A DNA stretch of 5,287 nt, from contig CAAFQL010000373.1 in assembly GCA_900765125.1 (NCBI GenBank), positions 1 to 5,287 on the forward strand, given 5' to 3'. A program made the translations under genes and the position numbers. The notes under the pieces are model-generated. The model was not told the origin of the DNA and searched no databases. It saw only the letters and a list, made by a program, of their open reading frames with translations. This document shows, one piece after another, positions 1 to 5,287 of the stretch (position 1 is its first letter; every line of letters starts with the position of its first letter). This stretch comes from Oscillospiraceae bacterium. Its GTDB lineage: Bacteria > Bacillota > Clostridia > Oscillospirales > Ruminococcaceae.

Positions 1-359
1 AAATGAGGAATACTACCGAATACTATAATTACATTATTGTTCTTTTCCTTGATTTTTGCAAACAATGTACTAAGTCTACTTTTTATTTCTTCCTTAGTGT
101 TACCACCATACTGATGAATATCATTTGTACCACCAAGCACACAAACAATGTCTGTATCAGAATTTATACCACTAATTCTATCTGCAAAACCTGGAATTTG
201 TTGACCATCTTGACCGTTCTTTACTACACTAACAGAAGCATAGTTATTTTTAAGCAGATTTTCCAATTGTTTTGGATAGTTCTCATTAGCAGCATCTTGT
301 AATCCACATAAATCAGAAGCATTTGTAATTGAATCACCTAAACACATAATATTCAAATT
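1..359 (-). other. SGNH/GDSL hydrolase, N-terminal part with blocks I, II and III (runs off window)
   Basis: LNIMCLGDSITNASD holds block I with the nucleophile Ser (codon 330-332, residue 1055 of the 3' part). VVKNGQDGQQ holds the block II Gly (204-206, residue 1097). VCVLGGTNDIHQ holds block III with the oxyanion Asn (123-125, residue 1124). The strand VIIVFGSIPH at the window edge is the usual next core strand. The spacing fits the family. Its own Asp-x-x-His is not in the window. It could come from beyond position 1, or be supplied by the block V just upstream if the fold is permuted. Confidence 0.9.
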
Positions 360-3300
360 ATCAGAAGTTTGAGTGTAAATACTTCTAATAACATCTGCAT
401 ACGCTGATGCTATTGCTGCCATGCCGGTAGCATTTGGATGACATCCATCATAAAGCATAGTATCTTTATCAACGGCTGCACAGACATCTGCAAAATAAAT
501 ATTATCTTTTGCACTTGCAAGTGTTTTAGTAAGTTGGTTACAGTCATCAATTTTTCCATTGCATTGATCTTCAAATTTTTGAAGAGTATCCTTATCAGGA
601 TTATTTTCTGGAGTTCCACTCCACCATTTTTGATCAACAACCAGTGTCTTCTTCCAATTTGGATCTGTTACCTTCTTCCAAACATCAAGAGGGATGGATT
701 CCTGATTAAGCTCTGAATCTGGAATTACATTGCCCTCTTCATCTACCCACTTTTTCTGAACTACAATAGCCTTTCTGGTATTGGTAACAGTATAATCAGT
801 TTTAGTTGGTGTCGAAGCAATGATATTATAGGTTTCAGTATACTTATCTGCATTTGCTATGCCTGACTTGTCTTCCAGTACATAATAATAGTACTTATTT
901 TGATTTTCATCTTCAAGCGGCAAGCCGATCCATGTATGTGACCAATCATTTGCGGAATTCAGAGTAACATTCTCATATTCCTGCTTATCATTTTCATCGA
1001 TCTTTTGCATGATATTGGCACTACTCTTAAGCTTTAACGCTAAGTCAGACAAATCATCAATCTTTGTTTTTGACTGATACAAGGTAACCTTGATACTCTC
1101 ATTTGCATGAATATCTGTTCCATCGCTCCAAACCTTATTTACCTTAACCGATGCCTCGGTAGGTACAGTATTTTTGTTTGTTACAATGATCTCACCAGTA
1201 TCTTGATTCAGATTGAATACACAGCTTACTACGAAATCTTCAAGACTTCTGTCTTCATTTTCTTCTGCTACAAAACTCTTATACTGACTGAGATCCATAT
1301 CAGGAGTAATTAGATCCGTCAAATCAACCTGCCAGTTCTTTGCTGCTGAAAGCTCTATGTTTTCAAACAACGGTTCATTGGTCTTTACTCCGTCATTGTC
1401 AATTCCGTAAATTGAAACAACAACCTTTTCAACAGGAATGTTTTTCAGTTCAATGTTAGAGGAATTCTTCCAATTCTTTTTCAGCATAAGCTGGTGAGAG
1501 TTGCGAACATTGATTGTAGCATCAGAATTTGCTGCATTGCCTACATAAGTAGGTCTGTATCTGCCTATTTCACCGGATGCAGTTTTAAAGTCTCCATCTT
1601 CATCAAGAGTATAAGTCTTTCCACCTATGGTGTAACCTGTTTCTTTGACATAGTAATAAATAGGTACGCTGTTTTTACCATTTGGCAAATCAGTCCATAT
1701 TTTCTCATTAGGCTTTACGCTTCCGTCATCATTGTATTCAATCGGAATTGTTTTTACCGCTGAGAAACTACTGTCCATAAGTCCGAGATCTGCTGCATTT
1801 GCAAGATACAGTTCACTTTCATCAGGCATTCCTGAAGAAGCCTTTTTGTATGACCAATAAAGCTCTAAAGTTATCTCAGAATTAGCTGTACTTGTTACAG
1901 GATTTACCCATTCCTTCTTAATTCCGATGTCAATAAGTTCATTATTCGGAATCTTGAGATCGTCACCGGACTTAATCTGTATAATTTTATCAAGTGGAAC
2001 ATCGTCCGGACGTTCACTAATAATACTATTATATGAGAAATAGTACGTGCTTACGTAATTTTCAAGGAAAGATGTATAATCCGTATTGTTATAATAGATA
2101 CTTCCCGAATTCAGGTAATTTGTAATAAGCTCCTTGAACTCATCATCTGTAAGACCTAAATTTGAACCTTCGTAACCATCAGGAACATTGATTTCGATCA
2201 ATTTGTAAAGAACTTCTTCACCAAGCGCAACTTTATATGACGTCTGAACGTTGATTTCATGCAGTTTAACATCACTTGGTACCATTTTTCCGGTAACACC
2301 TGACGTACTCCATGTTATAACACGGTCATTGTTGTCATTTTCATCATCGTTAATTTTTATTGCATAATACCATTGTCCGTTTTCATACTTTGCAAGCAAG
2401 AATTTTGCCTGAAGGTCATTGATAGTATAGTCGCCTGTGTTTACCTTAATGATTTCCGGAAGACTACTGGTAGTGATCATACCACTGGACTTGAATACTT
2501 CATATTCAGTATTCTTTACTTCTGCTTCATCAGATGCACTATCAGAAATAAGTTCTGCCTTATTGGAGAATGTGATCTTATCACCTGCCGGAGGTACAAA
2601 GCCGGGCTGCATAGTAGCATATCTGCCGTTTACACGAGTCGAGCTTTTACATCCATTGATTACAGATGGTGTAGTTTCATTTGCAATCATCTTATAAGTA
2701 TAATCGACTACAATATGTGTTTCATCAGGAATAGTCAACTGCAAGAGCGCTGCTCCATCTGAAACCTGATCACCATTCTTGAAAATACGTGTATACTTAT
2801 TTTCAGGAAGAGGCACTTTATTACCATTGGCATCAACTTCATAAAGTGTAATGCTATCCATCAGGATGTCAACAAATCTCTTATTATTCCTATAAGTCGT
2901 ACCAGCCGCACCACCTATATCATGGTCAAAATAGCTGACTGTCTCAAGTAAATCCTGAATGTCAATGGTATCGCCTGTTGAAAGGTTCTTACCCTCAGGG
3001 TTTACATCGATAGAGTACTTAAAGTAACCAGGAATTCTTGTTTCACCTGCGTAGATTTTGGTTATGAGATCCTTAGGGGTTTTGTTTATGATTTTGAAAG
3101 AAGCGTAAGTAGTTTTTCCTGTCGGGTTTCCATATTTGTCATATCTCTCAGCATCATTTTTTACAATATAACTACCATTTTGAAGCCGAGCCTCTAAATC
3201 CTCACATTTAATTTTAGTACTATAAACAAACTGAGGTGGGGGTGAAGAGGTAAGATTTTGTCTTGTAAAATATATTTTTCTTGTTGAAGAATCATAATAA

Positions 3301-3494
3301 TATGAACTATCTATTTTTTCACTAAAATTATAACGACTATTTTCTTCATCTGTAATTGGAATTGGTGGATTGCACTTACTCGGATCAGCCTCATCCTTTC
3401 TTGTGGTTATATATGACCATCTCCAAACAGTTTCTTCATCTACAAATTTAAGAGTATTTGCACCTGAACAATACCTTCTTTCTTCGAGTTCCAT
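1..3494 (-). CDS. Giant adhesin, 3' part: stalk modules, CnaB repeats and SGNH hydrolase (end outside window)
   Basis: This frame is open from 3548 (an in-frame TGA lies at 3549-3551) to the left edge without a stop. An annotation program would probably start it at the ATG at 3494, giving 1164 codons in the window. That ATG has no visible Shine-Dalgarno sequence, and the first residues (MELEERRY) look like an out-of-frame reading of the upstream module. It is more likely the continuation of the gene to its right after a one-base shift. Numbered from that ATG, it holds a Tyr/Ser/Pro-rich stretch (about 49-97), a stalk module (130-316), a SpaA-like module (317-517), CnaB repeats (518-666, 668-778, 779-908), a cut CnaB repeat (909-950), the C-terminal part of an SGNH hydrolase (951-1041) and the N-terminal part of another (from 1046). 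The frame was checked at many anchor codons and does not shift again. The substrate of the hydrolase and the ligand of the adhesin cannot be named. Confidence 0.88.
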   Translation of the reverse strand, partial: MELEERRYCSGANTLKFVDEETVWRWSYITTRKDEADPSKCNPPIPITDEENSRYNFSEKIDSSYYYDSSTRKIYFTRQNLTSSPPPQFVYSTKIKCEDLEARLQNGSYIVKNDAERYDKYGNPTGKTTYASFKIINKTPKDLITKIYAGETRIPGYFKYSIDVNPEGKNLSTGDTIDIQDLLETVSYFDHDIGGAAGTTYRNNKRFVDILMDSITLYEVDANGNKVPLPENKYTRIFKNGDQVSDGAALLQLTIPDETHIVVDYTYKMIANETTPSVINGCKSSTRVNGRYATMQPGFVPPAGDKITFSNKAELISDSASDEAEVKNTEYEVFKSSGMITTSSLPEIIKVNTGDYTINDLQAKFLLAKYENGQWYYAIKINDDENDNNDRVITWSTSGVTGKMVPSDVKLHEINVQTSYKVALGEEVLYKLIEINVPDGYEGSNLGLTDDEFKELITNYLNSGSIYYNNTDYTSFLENYVSTYYFSYNSIISERPDDVPLDKIIQIKSGDDLKIPNNELIDIGIKKEWVNPVTSTANSEITLELYWSYKKASSGMPDESELYLANAADLGLMDSSFSAVKTIPIEYNDDGSVKPNEKIWTDLPNGKNSVPIYYYVKETGYTIGGKTYTLDEDGDFKTASGEIGRYRPTYVGNAANSDATINVRNSHQLMLKKNWKNSSNIELKNIPVEKVVVSIYGIDNDGVKTNEPLFENIELSAAKNWQVDLTDLITPDMDLSQYKSFVAEENEDRSLEDFVVSCVFNLNQDTGEIIVTNKNTVPTEASVKVNKVWSDGTDIHANESIKVTLYQSKTKIDDLSDLALKLKSSANIMQKIDENDKQEYENVTLNSANDWSHTWIGLPLEDENQNKYYYYVLEDKSGIANADKYTETYNIIASTPTKTDYTVTNTRKAIVVQKKWVDEEGNVIPDSELNQESIPLDVWKKVTDPNWKKTLVVDQKWWSGTPENNPDKDTLQKFEDQCNGKIDDCNQLTKTLASAKDNIYFADVCAAVDKDTMLYDGCHPNATGMAAIASAYADVIRSIYTQTSDNLNIMCLGDSITNASDLCGLQDAANENYPKQLENLLKNNYASVSVVKNGQDGQQIPGFADRISGINSDTDIVCVLGGTNDIHQYGGNTKEEIKSRLSTLFAKIKEKNNNVIIVFGSIPH
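372..644 (-). other. SGNH/GDSL hydrolase, C-terminal part with Asp-x-x-His block V
   Basis: The stretch QKWWSGTPENNPDKDT, a helical segment, then ASAKDNIYFADVCAAV and LYDGCHPNATGMAAIA is the standard ending of an SGNH hydrolase. DGCHPN holds the catalytic-type Asp (1016 of the 3' part) and His (1019), and the Gly-Met-Ala-Ala helix follows. The family's Ser, Gly and Asn blocks should come before this but do not; truncated CnaB sequence stands there instead. Alone it could not be catalytic. SGNH enzymes are mostly esterases or deacetylases; no substrate can be inferred. Confidence 0.83.
645..770 (-). repeat. CnaB repeat 8, truncated after its first strands
   Basis: The opening AIVVQKKWVDEEGNVIPDSE (Lys 914) and the strand SIPLDVWKKVT are typical, but the W-x-x-LP, Tyr-rich Glu strand and TN-type Asn strand never follow. 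In the same frame the protein passes into hydrolase sequence within about 10 residues. The repeat therefore has its Lys but no Glu or Asn partner and cannot form the normal intradomain bond. Confidence 0.72.
771..1160 (-). repeat. CnaB repeat 7
   Basis: It opens with ASVKVNKVWSDG (Lys 787), has ESIKVTLYQSK, HTWIGLPLED, YYYYVLEDK (Glu 874) and closes with DYTVTNTRK (Asn 905). The full isopeptide set and the W-x-GLP motif make it a canonical unit. The insert between strands (KLKSSANIMQKIDENDKQEY) is charged. Confidence 0.85.
1161..1493 (-). repeat. CnaB repeat 6, short and divergent
   Basis: It opens with LMLKKNW (Lys 673), has VEKVVVSIYGIDNDG and closes with EIIVTNKN (Asn 773). It lacks the usual W-x-x-LP motif; NWQVDLTDL takes its place. 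The Glu is probably in SFVAEENED. At about 111 residues it is shorter than the neighbouring units, but Lys and Asn are kept. Confidence 0.72.
1494..1944 (-). repeat. CnaB repeat 5
   Basis: It opens with IDIGIKKEW (Lys 527 of the 3' part), has EITLELYWSYKK, IWTDLPNG, IYYYVKETGY (Glu 618), and closes with TINVRNSH (Asn 665). All three isopeptide positions are present. The loop between the second strand and WTDLP is long and carries a non-repetitive insert (SELYLANAADLGLMDSSF). Confidence 0.83.
1945..2549 (-). other. SpaA-like (prealbumin-fold) module
   Basis: This section starts with YEVFKSSGMITTSSLPEIIK, continues with NDLQAKFLLAKYENGQWYYA and ends its core with LYKLIEINVPDGYEG (Glu 434). The pattern Leu-x-x-Ala-x-Phe-x-Leu, a long loop, then Y-x-L-x-E-x-x-x-P-x-G-Y is the signature of SpaA-type domains, in which the Glu supports isopeptide formation. 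About 75 residues follow (LTDDEFKELITNYLN and a Tyr-rich strand) that exceed the usual domain and may be a helix-rich insert. Confidence 0.68.
2550..3110 (-). other. Adhesin stalk module 2 (isopeptide-type)
   Basis: From residue 130 of the 3' part the protein reads SFKIINKTPKDLITKI, then GYFKYSIDVNPEGKNLSTGD (Lys 159, Asn-Pro 165). Later it has VDILMDSITLYEVDANGNKV, LTIPDETHIVVDYTYKM and finally ITFSNKAELI (Asn about 311). The sequence K/QYxIxVNPEG, then PDxTxIxxxYTY, then SNxAxL is the layout I recall from large Cna-type adhesins of Clostridia, where Lys and Asn may form an isopeptide bond. That bond is inferred here. Confidence 0.6.
3204..3350 (-). other. AT-rich Tyr/Ser/Pro-rich stretch of the adhesin
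   Basis: This segment encodes ENSRYNFSEKIDSSYYYDSS and then a run including LTSSPPPQF. The DNA is visibly poorer in G and C than what follows (14 of 60 bases in 3301-3360, against 34 of 60 in 2581-2640). No known domain motif is apparent. It may be a linker or a divergent part of the interrupted stalk module. Confidence 0.45.
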
Positions 3495-3548
3495 ATAACA
3501 ACTGGACCAAGATAGTATCCATCTGCGTTGCCTAATTCTTTTGCAGAA
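3440..3548 (-). other. Frameshift zone splitting the adhesin gene
   Basis: The upstream frame stays open down to its TAG at 3440-3442, and the downstream frame becomes open only at 3548, so the switch must fall between them. It corresponds to a -1 shift, that is, one base missing from this sequence. Sense in the protein is best kept if the switch lies in the purine run GAAGAAAGAAGG at 3474-3485. One added base there gives NSKKEGYCSGANTLKFVDEE, joining the two adhesin-like readings smoothly. I see no X-XXY-YYZ slippery heptamer in the right phase, so programmed frameshifting has no support. A true indel mutation or a sequencing or assembly error are the leading explanations. Confidence 0.82.
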
Positions 3549-5287
3549 TCAAAAGGAGTCAATTCATCAACGTATCCACCCCACTGAATGGTTTTTTCAA
3601 CTGTATTGTAAGAACTACTTTCTATTAAAGTAAAGCCCTCTGGAAGTGTATCAATTATTGGTGAAGATTTCAAATAATCCAAAGACTCAAAATCAATTAC
3701 CCAGTTAAAAACATAATACTTGTCATTGCCAATTGTTTTTCTAAATGGAGAATCTTCAGCAATAAATACTTCTTTATCAATAGATGTAATTTCATTACCT
3801 TGACTATCAATAAGAATTTTAGTAATACCTATTGATTCTTCAAAAGTATTAGTAACTACAAAATCACCACCACTTCTGGTAGAACCAAAGTCTATTACAT
3901 ACTTACCATCATCAGTTTTAAATGAAGTATCATTAATACCAATTTCCTTCTCTATAGTATCTTTGGCATTTTCATTAGGTGTATATTTCCACTCAATCAA
4001 ACGATAGTCACACGAATGCTTAGTAGATTTTCCATCAGCATCAAATGTTACAATAGTAGAAGGCAAATTACCAATTGCAGCCCCCTGCCATACTACATCA
4101 GTTGAATACTGGTCTTCAAGAAGATCCACACTTGACAATTGAACTGTATAAGGATTATTAGCATCAATCTCAGATACATCATCTTTAGATACATCTTCCC
4201 AGTTACCTGTATTGTCAAGCTTTCTTTGCAATTTCAACGTTATATTCTGAGGTCTGTTTTTCAATGAGAAAGGATTATCTTCACTATTAAGTTCACTATC
4301 CCCCACCCACTTCTTCTGAGGTGTGATAGCAATTGTACTTACAGGTTCAAAGGTATTACTAATAGTTGTATTATTTGGAATGCTATAGTTATCATAACTG
4401 ATATTATACCAGCCATCACTTGATGTAGCAAAGTAATTTTGAGTGATGTCAACTGTTTTACCGTCCTTTATATAGCCTACTTCTTCAGCAGTATAAGTAT
4501 AGGTTACGATTTCTCCACTCTCTTTATTAGTATATTGGTAAGGAAGACCTGACCAAGTATTTTGCCAACCATTGCCAGCATTCAATTCTACAGGATTATC
4601 ATAATACTTAGTTGTGCCATCAGAACCTGTCTGCTTCAGACGTACAATAATCGTTTCAGGACGATTAGCCATATATGCTGTATCATTATTCCACAGCTTT
4701 TTAACATTATAACTTACACTCTTATTAGCTTTGTATTCATTTATAACAGCAAGATTACCATTATCAGTACCATAGCTTATGTTATAATAACCACCGTCAG
4801 CTATAAACTTATCACCACTGATTTCAGTATCATTGTACTTGATTTCACGGATTCGATAGTTACAGGTCGCAGAACCTGTGCCCATAGGAATAATCTGAGG
4901 AAGGTTATCCCAGCTGCTGCCTATCCATTTCTTGTCTGTACCAGTAATCTCTTGTGTTACAATACTGTCTGTAGAACTCTGATCAAACACATAACCTGAC
5001 GCATTCTTTCTAACAGGATAATAATTATAACCATCTGTAGAATATTCAAGCTGAACAGTTATGCTATTGATACCGGTTCCTGAACCTGTATCGCCACTCC
5101 ATGTCTTTTGAGGTGTTATATTTCTTTCTCTATAAAGAGTGTTGTTTGCACTAATATAAATGTCATCCTTGTTACCGACACCATTATTATTAGTATATCC
5201 AACCTGATAAGAACCACCATCAACATCTAACAAATTGTTCTCAATGGAACTGCCGTCGGATTTAACTTCCTCTATCTTATAATAATA
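3440..5287 (-). CDS. Giant CnaB-repeat surface adhesin, 5' part (start outside window, ends at a frameshift stop)
   Basis: This frame is open from the right edge of the window for 615 codons and stops at a TAG at 3440-3442. The TTG at 5233 is not the start, because in-frame CnaB sequence (YYYKIEEVKSDGSS) continues upstream of it. Counting from the edge, the order is a CnaB tail (1-56), three full CnaB repeats (57-185, 186-313, 314-484) and a stalk module (485 to about 605) with the motif IIDTLPEGF. CnaB domains are small beta-sandwich domains of Gram-positive adhesins and pilins, usually stiffened by an internal Lys-Asn isopeptide bond promoted by a Glu. The expected Lys two residues before a Trp, a Glu after a Tyr-rich strand, and an Asn in a final TN/SN/NE motif can be seen in each full repeat. 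The last residues before the stop (VQILLNL) look like out-of-frame readthrough; the adhesin continues in the next frame. No signal peptide or anchor lies in the window. The ligand is unknown. Confidence 0.9.
   Translation of the reverse strand, partial: YYYKIEEVKSDGSSIENNLLDVDGGSYQVGYTNNNGVGNKDDIYISANNTLYRERNITPQKTWSGDTGSGTGINSITVQLEYSTDGYNYYPVRKNASGYVFDQSSTDSIVTQEITGTDKKWIGSSWDNLPQIIPMGTGSATCNYRIREIKYNDTEISGDKFIADGGYYNISYGTDNGNLAVINEYKANKSVSYNVKKLWNNDTAYMANRPETIIVRLKQTGSDGTTKYYDNPVELNAGNGWQNTWSGLPYQYTNKESGEIVTYTYTAEEVGYIKDGKTVDITQNYFATSSDGWYNISYDNYSIPNNTTISNTFEPVSTIAITPQKKWVGDSELNSEDNPFSLKNRPQNITLKLQRKLDNTGNWEDVSKDDVSEIDANNPYTVQLSSVDLLEDQYSTDVVWQGAAIGNLPSTIVTFDADGKSTKHSCDYRLIEWKYTPNENAKDTIEKEIGINDTSFKTDDGKYVIDFGSTRSGGDFVVTNTFEESIGITKILIDSQGNEITSIDKEVFIAEDSPFRKTIGNDKYYVFNWVIDFESLDYLKSSPIIDTLPEGFTLIESSSYNTVEKTIQWGGYVDELTPFDSAKELGNADGYYLGPVVIWNSKKEGIVQVQILLNL
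3480..3835 (-). other. Adhesin stalk module 1 (Ig-like, DTLPEGF motif)
   Basis: After repeat 4 the protein changes character: YVFNWVIDFESLDYLKSSP, then IIDTLPEGFTLIESSSY and TVEKTIQWGG. A strand ending in D-T-L-P-E-G is typical of Ig-like stalk domains in Gram-positive adhesins. The expected C-terminal strands fall at the frameshift, so the module is interrupted in this sequence. The family assignment rests on motif memory only. Confidence 0.55.
3836..4348 (-). repeat. CnaB repeat 4, enlarged
   Basis: It opens with ITPQKKW (Lys 325) and has NRPQNITLKLQRK, the CnaB strand with a Leu-rich pattern. The central loop is longer than in the neighbouring repeats (about 170 residues in total against about 128). 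It has CDYRLIEWKY (Glu 432) and ends in VVTNTFEES (Asn 480). The extra length lies mainly between the second strand and the GNLP motif. Confidence 0.82.
4349..4732 (-). repeat. CnaB repeat 3
   Basis: The opening strand is SVSYNVKKLW (Lys 197), followed by NRPETIIVRLKQTGSDG, a strand typical of CnaB. The middle has TWSGLPYQY, then TYTYTAEEVGY (Glu 268 or 269), and the end is TISNTFE (Asn 311). This is the closest of the repeats to the textbook CnaB pattern. Confidence 0.85.
4733..5119 (-). repeat. CnaB repeat 2
   Basis: The unit opens with ITPQKTW (candidate isopeptide Lys two residues before Trp, residue 61 from the window edge), passes a WDNLP motif and reaches YRIREIKY (Glu 148). It closes with LAVINEY (Asn 183). 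The opening resembles that of repeat 4 (ITPQKKW), and the DNA at the two openings also looks alike, as expected from internal duplication. Confidence 0.82.
5120..5287 (-). repeat. CnaB repeat 1, C-terminal tail only
   Basis: The tail begins with the Tyr-rich strand YYYKIEE, which carries the usual catalytic-type Glu of CnaB domains. It continues through YQVGYTNNNG and ends in ISANNTL, which matches the closing strand that normally supplies the isopeptide Asn. The front of the domain lies beyond the right edge of the window. Confidence 0.72.

Noticed and set aside
3..302. Plus-strand open frame of 99 codons that looks like a small membrane protein
   Set aside because: The opposite strand encodes the GTND and NGQDG blocks of the hydrolase in a continuous frame, so this is a shadow.
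410..640. Minus-strand open frame of 76 codons in another frame
   Set aside because: It overlaps the SGNH hydrolase end, which has clear family motifs in the real frame; this reading has none.
2373..2762. Plus-strand open frame of 129 codons
   Set aside because: It lies opposite the continuous minus-strand adhesin frame, has a Cys- and Ile-rich composition typical of antisense shadow, no recognisable motif and no ribosome binding site.
3440..3494. Programmed -1 frameshifting as the reason for the split frame
   Set aside because: The purine run GAAGAAAGAAGG does not form an X-XXY-YYZ slippery heptamer in phase, and no strong stimulatory hairpin or upstream Shine-Dalgarno-like element was apparent by eye.
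3480..3510. ATG at 3494 as the true start of a separate gene
   Set aside because: No Shine-Dalgarno sequence precedes it, no signal peptide follows, and the first residues read out of frame through the previous module; a broken single gene explains it better.
4562..4999. Plus-strand open frame of 145 codons
   Set aside because: It is antisense to CnaB repeats 2 and 3; its hydrophobic look comes from reading Asn/Asp/Tyr-rich codons backwards, and no family motif is seen.
5120..5233. TTG at 5233 as the gene start
   Set aside because: The same frame is open to the window edge and encodes the Tyr-rich Glu strand of a CnaB domain upstream of it.

Overview
The whole window lies inside the coding sequence of one very large surface adhesin on the minus strand. 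I see no intergenic DNA, promoter, ribosome binding site, terminator, RNA gene, insertion sequence or CRISPR array. The gene reads from right to left. Its start lies beyond position 5287 and its end lies beyond position 1, so no signal peptide or wall anchor can be seen. AT-rich coding DNA, strings of CnaB and SpaA-like domains and an SGNH hydrolase fold point to a Gram-positive member of the Clostridia, possibly a gut or rumen Ruminococcus- or Lachnospiraceae-type bacterium. The organism is an inference from style, not from a marker gene.

Layout in protein order, with + coordinates falling: (1) the tail of one CnaB repeat and three complete CnaB repeats (5287 to about 3836), each complete repeat with a plausible Lys-Glu-Asn isopeptide set; (2) an adhesin stalk module with a DTLPEGF motif (about 3835 to 3480); (3) a reading-frame break between 3548 and 3440; (4) an AT-rich Tyr/Ser/Pro-rich stretch (about 3350 to 3204); (5) a second stalk module (about 3110 to 2550) and a SpaA-like module (about 2549 to 1945); (6) three CnaB repeats (1944 to 771) and the first third of a fourth (770 to 645); (7) the C-terminal part of an SGNH/GDSL hydrolase with its Asp-x-x-His block (644 to 372); and (8) directly after it, the N-terminal part of an SGNH hydrolase with its GDS, Gly and GTND blocks (359 to 1), running off the window.

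Two things stand out. The gene is split by a shift equivalent to one missing base near 3474-3485. Each half is open and carries typical adhesin modules, so this is either a recent mutation or a sequencing error. The SGNH hydrolase blocks occur in the order V, I, II, III, with only 36 residues from the catalytic-type His to the GDS Ser. That means either a truncated domain followed by a second copy or a circularly permuted hydrolase. The sequence left of position 1 would decide between these. Together the modules suggest an isopeptide-stiffened surface stalk that carries an esterase-like enzyme.
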